Assembly: GCA_944321725.1 (NCBI GenBank)
Contig: CALUMI010000001.1
Span: 62,001-126,000, forward strand
Direction: 5' to 3'
From: an uncultured Muribaculaceae bacterium
Lineage (GTDB): Bacteria > Bacteroidota > Bacteroidia > Bacteroidales > Muribaculaceae
DNA: 64,000 bases
The notes under the pieces: model-generated
Databases searched by the model: none
Told to the model about the DNA's origin: nothing
What the model saw: only the letters and a program-made list of their open reading frames with translations
Position numbers and translations under genes: made by a program
In this document: in pieces, positions 9,119 through 17,881 of the stretch
How positions within the stretch are numbered: the first letter of the stretch is position 1
How the letters are laid out: every line of letters starts with the position of its first letter

Positions 9119-10846
9119 ATGAAAATCAAAAGTTTATTATATATGGCGGTTGCGGCGGCTGCGGTGTCGCTCTCATCGTGCAACGATTTTCTTGACAAAT
9201 TGCCCGACAACCGTTTGAATTCTGAGACGGTCAGCCCGGATCAGTTGCTGCTGATGCTGGTCGATGGCTATTCCACCGGCAACTACGCGAAGTATTGCGA
9301 ATTGAGCGGCGACAATATCATCGACAACAACTCTCCCGACGAAAACGGCGTGCGCTACAATCTTGAGGCCGACAACGTTATCGACGATGAGATGTTTGCG
9401 TGGGAAGACGCCAAATCGGATATGGATGTCGACTCTCCTTCTCACATTTGGGAGGGCGCTTACCACGGTATAGCCGTTGCCAACCATGTCCTTCAAATGA
9501 TTGAACAATGGCGTGCCGAAGGCCGCGAGTTTACCGATGAGGAAGAGGCAAAGATTTCTGCCGCCGAGGCTGAGGCTTATTTGGTTCGCGCCTACAACCA
9601 TTTCGTGCTTGTCAATGTGTTTGCGATGCCTTATGGTGAAAACAGCGAAACCGATTTGGGAGTGCCTTACGTTACGGAGCCTGAAACCGAAGTGCTTGTC
9701 CACTACGAGCGCAACACTGTCAAGGAAGTGTACGACAAGATTGAGGAAGACCTGTTGAAAGGTTTGGACGGGGTGGTCGACACTTATTATGATATTCCTA
9801 AATACCATTTTAATGTGAAGGCTGCCAACGCTTTTGCCGCGCGTTTCTATCTTTTCAAACGCGACTATAAGAAAGTGATAAAATATGCCGACGCCGTACT
9901 CGGCGAGGGTGTGGCTACTGCTCCGTCGATGATGCGCGATTATTGGTCGGTCAACTATTCCAATGCCGACGCCAACATTCAGGCTTATATCAGTGCCGAG
10001 TCGCAGAGCAACCTTATGCTTGTCGCCACCAATTCCGGTTTCTGGCGCACTATCGGTGTCGGAACGCGCTACGGAGTTAACCGTGATGCCGCTACTGAAA
10101 CTCTTTATGGATGGGGACCTACATGGTCGAACACGGGCTATATTTTGCATCCGTGCTATATCGGTAAGTTGTATATCAACGGTACACAGGAATATGGTGT
10201 GTATTTCTTGAAACTCGGAGAGTTGTTTGAGTACACCGACAAGGTTGCCGGTATTGGCTATGTGCATATTGTCCGCACTGAGTTTACTGCGGAGGAAACG
10301 CTCCTTTGCCGCGCGGAGGCCAAGATTTATACAGGTGATATACCCGGTGCTGTGGCCGACCTTAAAGTGTGGGACGATGCCCGCAAGAATCTTCCGGCTA
10401 AATACACTTTCGATGATTTGACGGATGAGCTGATAAGGAGTTATTATGACGAGAACGCCCATCAGACGGCTTCGAGCGAATATGATCCCCGTCCGGGAGT
10501 GTTCAAGAAATTGCATATTGATGAAATCTGCCCGAGCACTGAGTATTCTCTCACAGCAGACAAGTTGCCGTATATCTACTGTTTGCTGCATTTCCGTCGC
10601 ATAGAAACGATATTCGACGGCTACCGTTGGTTCGACATCAAGCGTTACGGCATTGAGATTACTCACCATATAGGCCGCACACGCGTCGAGACTCTTACAA
10701 TGGACGATCCCCGCCGGGCTCTTCAGATTCCGTCGGAGGTTATTTCAGCCGGAATGCAGGGCAACAACCGTTTCCCGTTGACGGATGGAGGCACAAGCGG
10801 ACAGTTCATCAAATATACCGGTTCATATAGAGTGTCTAACAAATAA
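9119..10846 (+). CDS. SusD/RagB-type outer-membrane lipoprotein
   Basis: A 575-residue lipoprotein with a signal peptide and lipobox (LSSC, Cys21), followed by the usual 'NDFLDKLPDN' start of SusD-like proteins. Helical TPR-like segments follow (AEAYLVRAYNHFVLVNVFA, AANAFAARFYLFKRDY), and the C-terminal region carries 'RRIETIFDGYRWFDIKRYG', which is typical of RagB/SusD. It would cap the SusC barrel and bind substrate at the cell surface. ATG 9119 is preferred over GTG 9107 because it gives a standard lipoprotein signal. It lies 30 bp after susC and 11 bp before the next gene, so the genes are co-transcribed. Confidence 0.95.
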   Translation: MKIKSLLYMAVAAAAVSLSSCNDFLDKLPDNRLNSETVSPDQLLLMLVDGYSTGNYAKYCELSGDNIIDNNSPDENGVRYNLEADNVIDDEMFAWEDAKSDMDVDSPSHIWEGAYHGIAVANHVLQMIEQWRAEGREFTDEEEAKISAAEAEAYLVRAYNHFVLVNVFAMPYGENSETDLGVPYVTEPETEVLVHYERNTVKEVYDKIEEDLLKGLDGVVDTYYDIPKYHFNVKAANAFAARFYLFKRDYKKVIKYADAVLGEGVATAPSMMRDYWSVNYSNADANIQAYISAESQSNLMLVATNSGFWRTIGVGTRYGVNRDAATETLYGWGPTWSNTGYILHPCYIGKLYINGTQEYGVYFLKLGELFEYTDKVAGIGYVHIVRTEFTAEETLLCRAEAKIYTGDIPGAVADLKVWDDARKNLPAKYTFDDLTDELIRSYYDENAHQTASSEYDPRPGVFKKLHIDEICPSTEYSLTADKLPYIYCLLHFRRIETIFDGYRWFDIKRYGIEITHHIGRTRVETLTMDDPRRALQIPSEVISAGMQGNNRFPLTDGGTSGQFIKYTGSYRVSNK

Positions 10847-10857
10847 TTTTGATTGAG

Positions 10858-11913
10858 ATGATAAAGAAATATATATTCAGGATTGCGATATGCGGGTGTG
10901 CGCTTTTTGCGCTTCCCGCCTGCAATGACGATGAGCTTGATCCGGAAAGCATCTTCTCTACAGAGAATCAGGAACTTGATCCAAATTCGGCATCATACGA
11001 GCTCGACAAATGGCTTGAGGACAACTATCTTAAGCCTTACAACCTGCAATTCCGTTATAAAATGCAGGATGTAGGCACGGATATGGACTACAATCTTGTG
11101 CCGGCCACTTACGCCAATTCCGTAGATTTGGCTGTGTTGACAAAATATCTGTGGTTTGATGTCTATGGCAAGGTGGTTTCGCCTGATTTCTTGAAAATCT
11201 ACGGGCCTCGCATCATCCATTTGATTGGCTCTCCGGCCTATAATCCGGCCAACGGTACGATGATTCTCGGTCTTGCCGAAGGCGGATTGAAAGTGTCGCT
11301 CTACCGTGTGAACGCTATGGATGTGACAAGTTTCGATCAGCTCAACGAGTTTTATTTCAAAACGATGCACCACGAGTTTGCGCATATCTTGCACCAAACG
11401 AAGACTTATCCGCGCGAGTTCGACGAGATTTCCGTCGATTACTACGACCCGATGGGGTGGCAAAACCGAAATATGGAGTTGTGCTACTCGCTTGGATTTA
11501 CTTCCGACTATGCAAGCTCTGAGGCGCGTGAGGACTTTGCCGAAACAATCGCCAACTACATCACCAAGACCGATGAGCAGTGGAATTATATGCTTGAGGC
11601 AGCTTCTTATGGTTGGCAGCAGCAATATGACGATGAGGGACTTCCTTTGGAAGATGAGCTTACCGGAAAGCCTGTTTGCGAGCAGGTTGAGGATTTTGAC
11701 GGAGTAGACGGCCCGACCGTAATTCTCCAAAAAGTGCAGATTGCCCGCGACTGGTTCCGCGACGCTTGGGGAATGGATCTCGACGCTTTGCGTGCTGAGG
11801 TGCAATACCGTCAGTTGAATTATGATATAGATGAGCTTCGCGCACAGGTCTATGATATTTTGCCTGACGGCGGCGATTCGGCTGCGGATGATAAAACAAG
11901 TGGAAACGAATAA
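10858..11913 (+). CDS. Substrate import-associated zinc metallohydrolase lipoprotein
   Basis: This 351-residue lipoprotein has the lipobox LPAC (Cys22). A zinc-binding HEFAH sits at residues 172-176 with a further His at 179. A possible third ligand lies in SSEAREDFAETI near residues 222-229. This matches the SusC/SusD-associated HExxH lipoprotein family (TIGR04549-like), whose substrate is unknown. It probably acts at the outer membrane, trimming material delivered to the SusCD pair; that role is inferred from context. The ATG at 10858 is preferred over TTG 10849. It lies 11 bp after susD and 23 bp before the DUF4302 gene, within one operon. Confidence 0.88.
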   Translation: MIKKYIFRIAICGCALFALPACNDDELDPESIFSTENQELDPNSASYELDKWLEDNYLKPYNLQFRYKMQDVGTDMDYNLVPATYANSVDLAVLTKYLWFDVYGKVVSPDFLKIYGPRIIHLIGSPAYNPANGTMILGLAEGGLKVSLYRVNAMDVTSFDQLNEFYFKTMHHEFAHILHQTKTYPREFDEISVDYYDPMGWQNRNMELCYSLGFTSDYASSEAREDFAETIANYITKTDEQWNYMLEAASYGWQQQYDDEGLPLEDELTGKPVCEQVEDFDGVDGPTVILQKVQIARDWFRDAWGMDLDALRAEVQYRQLNYDIDELRAQVYDILPDGGDSAADDKTSGNE

Positions 11914-11936
11914 TAATCTGTTAACTTGCGATTGAT

Positions 11937-13247
11937 ATGAAAAAAATATTTTCGATTATAATGTGTGGAGCTCTTGTTGCGGGATTTTCTTCCTGTAGCA
12001 ACGAGGAAGAGGATATCTTCGGCGAAAGCTCCGCTTTGCGTACTAACCATGCTGTGGCCACCTATAGCGAGTTGCTCACGTCGGCCGAGAATGGTTGGGT
12101 AATGGAATATTTTGCCAACGAGGAAAAGCCGGGCTATCCGATGCTTATGAAGTTTGACGCTAACGGGGCTGTGACCATTGCCGCGAAAAATAATTATTCC
12201 GACAATAATGTCTACACCACTGAGGAAAGCCTCTATGAGGTAATTGCCGATAACGGACCTGTGTTGACGTTCAACTCTTACAACACGCTGTTCCATGTGT
12301 TTGCAAACCCGGAAGACCTTCCGGAAACACCACAGCCGGAGGACGAGCAGGGCATAGGTCTTGGAGGCGACTATGAGTTTGTGATTTATGAGGCTGATGC
12401 CGACCATTTCCGCATGAAAGGCAAAAAGCACGGGCTTGAAATCAATATGTACAAACTCCCGGCCGACCAAGCGTGGGACACCTATTACGACCAAATCGAC
12501 GAGATAAAAAGTAGTTATTTCTCCGCTAAGATTCCTACATTGTGGTTGACTGTAGGTAATGAGCGTTACACGATAACCGACATGTCGGATGGTCTGTTCA
12601 GCTTTGTGCCGGAAGGTGGTGACCCTGTTTCGCAGACTGTGACAACGCCTTATATTGTCCGTCTTGACGGGACAGTGCATCTTTGCAACGCTTTCGAGGG
12701 AGAGAATGAAGACCTTGCTTTGCAGAATTTCAATCTTGCCGACGACGGAACATTGCAATGCGTTGACGAGGGACAGACCGCTAACATATCTTTCGGCACT
12801 CCGGTAGAATTCTTCAACGTATCTAATTGGCGTCTTGACACAGAAAATTCGGATGCCGCTGTGTTGGACGCTTATAATGCGCTTAACGCAAAAATGCGCG
12901 GTGACGGTTATGGAAATTTGCAGTATATGCAATTTCATTATAACACTATTCCGGAGAAATTGGAAGTTACTGTCCGTACTAACAGGGTTACTGCAATTAC
13001 CTATTTTAATTATACTGAGTCGAATGGTGGAGCGTCAATAGCTTTCACTGTGGATATGGCGGCAATGCAGGCATCGGAGGAGGCTAATGTTCAGAACGCT
13101 GTTGTGCTTTATGAAACTATGCCGGAGTTTAAGGCCATGATGGATATGGTTGCAACATCGTTCAATATTGTTACCGAATCACCGTTGCGTGTTGACGCTA
13201 TCAATTTGGAAGCGTCTGGCTATAAAATGGTATTGAATTTGCAATAA
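11937..13247 (+). CDS. DUF4302-family lipoprotein
   Basis: A 436-residue lipoprotein with lipobox FSSC (Cys20). The N-terminal part 'ATYSELLTSAENGWVMEYF', with the following 'YPMLMKFDANGAVTIAA', is the hallmark of DUF4302, a family of unknown function found in SusC/SusD loci. It is the fourth gene of the operon starting at 5744 and directly follows the HExxH lipoprotein, the arrangement known for this family pair. It probably binds ligand on the outer surface. An inverted repeat that could end the operon follows 14 bp after the stop codon. Confidence 0.88.
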   Translation: MKKIFSIIMCGALVAGFSSCSNEEEDIFGESSALRTNHAVATYSELLTSAENGWVMEYFANEEKPGYPMLMKFDANGAVTIAAKNNYSDNNVYTTEESLYEVIADNGPVLTFNSYNTLFHVFANPEDLPETPQPEDEQGIGLGGDYEFVIYEADADHFRMKGKKHGLEINMYKLPADQAWDTYYDQIDEIKSSYFSAKIPTLWLTVGNERYTITDMSDGLFSFVPEGGDPVSQTVTTPYIVRLDGTVHLCNAFEGENEDLALQNFNLADDGTLQCVDEGQTANISFGTPVEFFNVSNWRLDTENSDAAVLDAYNALNAKMRGDGYGNLQYMQFHYNTIPEKLEVTVRTNRVTAITYFNYTESNGGASIAFTVDMAAMQASEEANVQNAVVLYETMPEFKAMMDMVATSFNIVTESPLRVDAINLEASGYKMVLNLQ

Positions 13248-13261
13248 TATTTACAGACTAT

Positions 13262-13297
13262 CACGGGAGAGCCGAGAATTTTCGCATATCTCCCGTG
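13262..13297 (+). terminator. Hairpin ending the first SusCD operon
   Basis: A 9-bp perfect inverted repeat, CACGGGAGA/TCTCCCGTG, has an 18-nt spacer. There is no strong T tract, so termination is inferred from position rather than shown. Confidence 0.6.
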
Positions 13298-13355
13298 GTA
13301 ATTTCCAAAATAGCAAGAAAAAAATCAGCATAATGTAATTAATTTTGGATTTTTC

Positions 13356-13386
13356 TTTGATGTTTTAATGTTATCGTATAATTTTG
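13356..13386 (+). promoter_or_regulatory. Promoter of the choice-of-anchor-J protein gene
   Basis: TTTG at 13356-13359, a 19-nt spacer, and TAATTTTG at 13379-13386. The spacing is canonical for Bacteroidota, and the start codon is 35 bp downstream. Confidence 0.7.
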
Positions 13387-13420
13387 CTTTCAGTTTTATT
13401 GTTATATAAATGTTTTAATT

Positions 13421-15907
13421 ATGAAAAGAACAGTACTTTTGTCATTGGGATTTGCGGCCGCGTTGGTGGCAAATGCCGGTATTAAAGACGCTGTGATGAT
13501 GGAGTTGCCACAATCGGCAAACCGTCAGGCAGTGGAATTTAAGGAAAAAAAGGTTGTTGCGGCTCCGACTGTATATAACCAAAAAGTTGTTTCTGCCGGT
13601 AAATTGGTTAAGAGCTTCAAGAACATGGGTATTTATCAGACAAAGGATGGTAAATATGTGCGTGTGATTAATAAGAACAACAAATTGGATCTTAATAACT
13701 ATTCCAAGTCTAAGGCTGTTGAGGCTGCTGCCGACGCTTCTTTCTCCGAGAATTTTGACGGTTGGGATGGCGAAACTGCAAACTGGTTGCCTACAGGTTG
13801 GTCGCAAGAGTCGAAAGTAGGATCGGATGCAAATCTTATGTGGGGTGTTGCTGAAGGAAATTTCTATGCCATGGCTTATGAAGGATATTCTCTTAATATC
13901 ACAGCCGCAATGGATTTGGATCCGGAAACATTCGCATATATTTTCCCGGAGCAGGACGAATGGTGCTATTCCCCGGCGTTCACAGTGGCTGCCGGCGATT
14001 ATTTGTCGTTCATGCTCAATTACGACCCGGGTTTAACCCTTTTGAATTGGGATGTAATGCAGTCGACGTCGGAATATGTTTTTGATAAAGAAAACACTAA
14101 TCTTGAAGTGAAGATTTCTACAGACAATGGTGCAAATTGGACTACAATATGGGACGCTGTTTCCGACGCGAAAACCATGAGCGATGATGAATTGTATAGC
14201 GTAGTCGGTACATCTCCTTGGAAAGGCGTTGTTTGCGATTTGTCAGCTTATGCGGGGCAGAGCGTGAAGTTGGCTTTCCGTTTTGTAGGATCTGCCGGCA
14301 ACGACATGATGATTGACAATCTTTCTGTTGGTGAGGTTGTTCCGGTGGCTTCTTATTCTGTTCCTTACAACATGTTTGTAAACTCATCGGGTGTTAACTC
14401 AGGATATTATCCGTTCGCGCGTTTGGCTCCTGCTTATACGGACATTGAATTTGCGAATGAATCGCAGATGGCAGAAACGTATGAGTGGATGTACAACTCT
14501 CCGGAAGACGGTTCTGATATCTTCTCTGAAGAAGAGAATCTGACAGTTAACTATCCTTATTCTCAGTGGAGATATCCGACATTGACTGCCACTACCGGCT
14601 CCAACAGCTCAGAGCCTTACCAATTCGGTAGTTGGATTAATTCACAAGGGGCGCCTGCTTCTTCTTTTTGGCAGACAGGTGGATATATAGCCGCTGGTAA
14701 AGATGATGTTATGGATTATCCTGTTGTTAACTGGGAAAAGCATTATCATTCAAGGAATGTGTATTTCGGTGCAGATTTGGCGGTTAACTGTTCTGATGAA
14801 GCGGCTACATCTTTGCTCGGTAAAGAAGGTGTGGAGGCTACATTTGACTCTTATGCCACATTGATTCAGGCTCCGTCCGCTCCGTATGCTTTTTACGGTG
14901 TATATCTTACTATACCTGCTGTTTCTGTGACAGGTGACGAAAACCAAACCGTAACAGTTTCTGTATATTCTCTTACTGCGGAGGGTACACGAGGTGATTT
15001 GATTGGCTCGGGAGAATGTAAGTTGTCTGATAATATTTCATCGTCAGAAAGTACTTTATATGTTCCGTGTTATTTCACGCAAAAAATTGGTGCTTTGACG
15101 CAACAAGTTCCTTTGACAATCGATGAGCCGGTGCTTGTTTGTATAACTGCCGGTAAAGGTTTGGTATTTAATCTTATTAATGAACTTTCTGCACAGACAG
15201 GTTTGTCGGCTACAGGATGGGCTGACGGTTTGTTATACGAAAGCAATTATATGATTGTAAAAGATAAGGAAACAGGAGATTTCTATTATATACGTCTTTC
15301 TAGCTTTGGACTTAATCCTGAAGCAACTGAAACTCCTAATTGGGAGTTGATAACAGGTATAGGTGTAGAATTTGATGTGATCTACAACTGGTTGTATGAA
15401 AATACCGGGAACTATACTTATGAGGCTCCTGCTACTGGTGGTGACTCTGAGGCTTTCGTGATGAACTCATTGCTCAGCTCTGAGTATTGGACAGTTGAGG
15501 GTGACGGTCTGTTTGATTGGGTTGACTACACTATAGGCGACTTTGACACTTCGACAGGCGATACAGAATTGACATTCTCAGTTCAACCGCTTCCTGAAGG
15601 AGTAAGCGGACGTAAAACCGCAATCACAATCTCTACTTACGGTGCAGCTCCTGTGACCTTTGGTATTTTCCAGGGCGATGCGGGCGTGTCGGTTGTTGAG
15701 ACAAGCGCAAACCGCGTGAATGTGGTTAACGGCAACTTTGAGGTTGAGGCCGCTACGGCTACGGCTGTCGATGTTTACAACGTGGCAGGCCAGAAAGTCG
15801 CTTCTGCCGCTATTGAGGGCACTACGGTTGTTCCGGCTCAGGATTTGGCTAAAGGCATGTATATCCTGAAGTTCAACGACAACACTGCCGTTAAAGTGAT
15901 GAAGTAA
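13421..15907 (+). CDS. Secreted choice-of-anchor-J (cleaved-adhesin-like) protein with sorting tail
   Basis: An 828-residue exported protein with a signal peptide at about residues 1-19. A cleaved-adhesin/choice-of-anchor-J lectin-like domain covers about 105-305: it opens 'FSENFDGWDG...NWLPTGW', continues with 'WCYSPAFTVAAGDYLSFML' and closes 'MMIDNLSVGEVV'. A long beta-rich middle of unknown family follows, and the protein ends in a sorting-type tail 'VDVYNVAGQKVAS...GMYILKFNDNTAVKVMK'. Binding to a surface or glycan is inferred; there is no catalytic motif. It has its own promoter at 13356-13386 and a strong terminator, so it is separate from the SusCD operon upstream. Confidence 0.85.
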   Translation: MKRTVLLSLGFAAALVANAGIKDAVMMELPQSANRQAVEFKEKKVVAAPTVYNQKVVSAGKLVKSFKNMGIYQTKDGKYVRVINKNNKLDLNNYSKSKAVEAAADASFSENFDGWDGETANWLPTGWSQESKVGSDANLMWGVAEGNFYAMAYEGYSLNITAAMDLDPETFAYIFPEQDEWCYSPAFTVAAGDYLSFMLNYDPGLTLLNWDVMQSTSEYVFDKENTNLEVKISTDNGANWTTIWDAVSDAKTMSDDELYSVVGTSPWKGVVCDLSAYAGQSVKLAFRFVGSAGNDMMIDNLSVGEVVPVASYSVPYNMFVNSSGVNSGYYPFARLAPAYTDIEFANESQMAETYEWMYNSPEDGSDIFSEEENLTVNYPYSQWRYPTLTATTGSNSSEPYQFGSWINSQGAPASSFWQTGGYIAAGKDDVMDYPVVNWEKHYHSRNVYFGADLAVNCSDEAATSLLGKEGVEATFDSYATLIQAPSAPYAFYGVYLTIPAVSVTGDENQTVTVSVYSLTAEGTRGDLIGSGECKLSDNISSSESTLYVPCYFTQKIGALTQQVPLTIDEPVLVCITAGKGLVFNLINELSAQTGLSATGWADGLLYESNYMIVKDKETGDFYYIRLSSFGLNPEATETPNWELITGIGVEFDVIYNWLYENTGNYTYEAPATGGDSEAFVMNSLLSSEYWTVEGDGLFDWVDYTIGDFDTSTGDTELTFSVQPLPEGVSGRKTAITISTYGAAPVTFGIFQGDAGVSVVETSANRVNVVNGNFEVEAATATAVDVYNVAGQKVASAAIEGTTVVPAQDLAKGMYILKFNDNTAVKVMK

Positions 15908-15959
15908 ATAAATCTACATACACACGTAGCACCGTCCGGCTTCCGAGCCGGACACAAGG

Positions 15960-15990
15960 GGAGCACGGCGCGAGCCGCGCTCCTTTTTTT
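15960..15990 (+). terminator. Intrinsic terminator after the choice-of-anchor-J gene
   Basis: The stem GGAGCACGGC/GCCGCGCTCC has a 4-nt loop and is followed by seven T. A second hairpin, GTCCGGCT/AGCCGGAC, lies just upstream at 15934-15953. Confidence 0.92.
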
Positions 15991-16097
15991 GTGCCATCCT
16001 CTGCACAACCCCTATAGGCATAATCTTCCGCATAAACCCCTGTAGGCATGCTCCTCTGTATAATCCATGTATGCAAGGCTTTGGGAGAAAACGCATA

Positions 16098-16165
16098 TCC
16101 TCCCCTGTTCACGGAGCGCAGCGCAGTTAATAGGGGAGGTGTCACGAAGTGACGGAGGGGTTTGA
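16098..16165 (+). repeat. Dispersed intergenic repeat, family B, copy 1
   Basis: The 46 bp at 16098-16143 are identical to 28267-28312 (beginning TCCTCCCCTGTTCACGGAG). The match continues with one changed stretch into 'GACGGAGGGGTT'. The unit contains self-complementary parts (CTCCCCT/AGGGGAG) and can fold. Confidence 0.85.
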
Positions 16166-16181
16166 TGCCACTGTTGTGGCA

Positions 16182-16286
16182 GGTCATGAGGTTATATGGT
16201 TATGGGGTTATGAGGGGGTATATGGTTATGGGGTCATGAGGTAATATGGTTATGGGGTTATGAGGGGGTATATGGTTATGAGGTTA
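16182..16286 (+). repeat. Degenerate octamer array without an adjoining gene
   Basis: GGTTAT-type units like those around the four-helix-bundle gene recur here, but with a higher-order pattern. A 26-bp block reading ATGGTTATGGGGTTATGA plus GGGGGTAT occurs twice, and a 24-bp variant lies between the copies. All units are in one orientation and no inward-facing partner or four-helix-bundle gene is present. Confidence 0.8.
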
Positions 16287-16384
16287 GCCGCGCAGCGGCG
16301 GCATAGATATAGCTTCGCGCAAGCTGAGCGCGGCTTGTAGCAGCCGACGGGGCTGAGAGGCAAGGCCGCATGGCGGCCATGCAG

Positions 16385-16562
16385 CTGTAACCCCATGCAA
16401 GCCCAAAGGGCGCAGCTTGGGGTATGGTGACCCCTCCCTGCCGGCCTCGTGGAGGTCGCACATGCAGAGTTGTTTTGTCATAGTCCGGTCTGTGTCGGAG
16501 TTCGACCGCTATGCGGCCGGATTTTATATTTGTGTCCAACCCCAAGCCGCGCTGCGCTTGCT
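16385..16562. repeat. Dispersed intergenic repeat, family A, further copies
   Basis: 'AACCCCATGCAAGC...GCAGCTTGGGGT' at 16385-16425 repeats the palindrome seen at 4911-4941. The segment 16490-16562 is, on the minus strand, a close copy of 4917-4990 (shared AAATCCGGCCGCATAG and GCGCGGCTTGGGGT). Confidence 0.75.
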
Positions 16563-16817
16563 TAGGGTTACACTTGTCAAGCGGCTATGCCGCCGGTATA
16601 TGAGTGTCGCACTCTCACTTCCTACGGCTTCGCTCCGCTTACCATAGTGTTCAATGAAGTGCCGCCGCGTGGCAGCTCTCCTTTTATAGGCGGCTGATAG
16701 ATACTCATAACGGGCTTTACGCACAAAGCACGGCGTATGTGTATGTGTACCTTGAGCACGAGCTGTCAACAGGAAAGATGGCATAAGATAAGCCACCGCT
16801 ATCGCTGATTCGGCCGG

Positions 16818-17579
16818 TCAGCCGAGTATTGACAGATAGCGGCGCAGTGACAATAATTCCGATTCGGCGATGAGCTTCTGAAAATCATCCGGATTGCCGT
16901 CGACATGAGATGCCTCCAATGCCGTGTAATAAGTTAATTTTGATTCCGGAGAGCTTTTAAGGTTAATCATCACATAGCCGTTGCGCAGCAGATACAGATT
17001 CATCAGAAGACGTGCCGTGCGCCCGTTGCCGTCGATAAACGGGTGGATTCCAACAAGCCTGTCATGCAGGTATGCCGCAATCATGACAGGGTGGACATGC
17101 CGGGTTTCCATGTCGTTGAACCGCAACATGAAATCTTCCATTTGCTTTGTAATCAGATAAGGTTGTGGAGGTATGTGGTGGCTTCCGGAAATCATCACCG
17201 GTACCGAGCGGTAAGTTCCCGCATTTTTCCGGTCGATGCCGTGCAGTACGAGCGAGTGTATTTCCTTTATGGTTTTTTCGGTGACAGGCATTTCACCTTT
17301 TGCGAAATCGCGTATATAGTCTATTGCCTCCGCATGGTTTATGGCTTCCAAATGTTCCCGCATTGTTTTTCCGGCAATGGTGATGCCCTCATTCACCACA
17401 AGCTCGGTCTCTTGCATGGTGAGGGTATTGCCTTCAATCCGGTTGCTTTCATAGGTGTATTCGATGGCAAAGGCATTCTCTATCTTTCTTAAGGCCTCTG
17501 TGGGTAAAGGCCGCGTTTTTGAAAGACTGACTTTAAGATTGTCGCATTCTTGCAACAGCGCGGATAATTCATTGTTCAT
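16818..17579 (-). CDS. Fic-domain protein, class II
   Basis: A 253-residue protein with the complete Fic motif HPFIDGNGR at residues 179-187, preceded by the beta-hairpin 'flap' around 'SVPVMISGSHHIPP' (125-138). Fic proteins transfer AMP or related groups to hydroxyl side chains of target proteins. An inhibitory motif of the (S/T)xxxE(G/N) type, SNRIEG, is at residues 45-50, upstream of the Fic core, which makes this a class II, self-inhibited enzyme. The catalytic His is intact. No partner antitoxin gene is adjacent. Divergent -7-like elements and repeated sites lie upstream at 17627-17741. The target is unknown. Confidence 0.93.
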   Translation of the reverse strand: MNNELSALLQECDNLKVSLSKTRPLPTEALRKIENAFAIEYTYESNRIEGNTLTMQETELVVNEGITIAGKTMREHLEAINHAEAIDYIRDFAKGEMPVTEKTIKEIHSLVLHGIDRKNAGTYRSVPVMISGSHHIPPQPYLITKQMEDFMLRFNDMETRHVHPVMIAAYLHDRLVGIHPFIDGNGRTARLLMNLYLLRNGYVMINLKSSPESKLTYYTALEASHVDGNPDDFQKLIAESELLSLRRYLSILG

Positions 17580-17626
17580 GGAGCCTGTAGTTTTTCTGTT
17601 TCTGTAATTGCTTGTGTCGCATATTG

Positions 17627-17634
17627 CAAAAATA
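17627..17634 (-). promoter_or_regulatory. Candidate -7 element of the fic promoter
   Basis: Read on the minus strand this is TATTTTTG, matching TAnnTTTG, 48 bp upstream of the fic start codon. No clear -33 TTTG is visible at the right distance, so the call is tentative. Confidence 0.4.
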
Positions 17635-17680
17635 CGAAATCATTGTCAGACGCGCAACTTAAAGACGCGGTTGGAAAAAA

Positions 17681-17741
17681 TGAAATGTATTTCACTTTTT
17701 TCGAATAATCGGGTTATATTTGCAATGTATTTCATTTTTTT
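17681..17741. promoter_or_regulatory. Two 18-bp direct repeats with a dyad, between fic and the GSCFA gene
   Basis: AATGTATTTCACTTTTTT at 17684-17701 and AATGTATTTCATTTTTTT at 17724-17741 differ at one position and start 40 bp apart. The first overlaps a dyad, TGAAAT-GT-ATTTCA, at 17681-17694. A TATATTTG box (17715-17722) sits between them on the plus strand. The arrangement suggests an operator for a divergent promoter region; the protein that would bind is unknown. Confidence 0.5.
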
Positions 17742-17745
17742 GACG

Positions 17746-17863
17746 ATGATTGAGCGCGACAATTACATTCCCGAAATATCTTTTGACAATGGATAATGAC
17801 TCTGTGGTTACGCATAACGGGATAATGCAGATGAATGTGTTGGACTGGTTGTTGGGACGATGA
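17746..17863 (+). other. Two tiny overlapping frames, possible gene remnant
   Basis: A 16-codon frame (17746-17796, product MIERDNYIPEISFDNG) overlaps a 24-codon frame (17789-17863). Neither has a recognisable family or a clear ribosome-binding site. They may be a degraded gene, a leader of the GSCFA gene, or chance. Confidence 0.25.
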
Positions 17864-17881
17864 ACGATAAAAATTGAGGAG

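Larger units (their letters stand above)
15991..16817. other. Gene-free, repeat-rich gap
   Basis: More than 800 bp with no supported gene, holding a copy of repeat family B, a degenerate octamer array and two copies of repeat family A. The several 60-98 codon frames on both strands are low-complexity translations of these repeats. The last part, about 16563-16817, shows nothing I can name. Confidence 0.7.

Noticed and set aside
9173..10669. 498-codon antisense frame inside the first susD
   Set aside because: Same reason; the plus-strand gene is a complete SusD lipoprotein.
16276..16796. Several 65-90 codon frames on both strands
   Set aside because: They overlap each other, cover repeat copies and show no conserved protein features.
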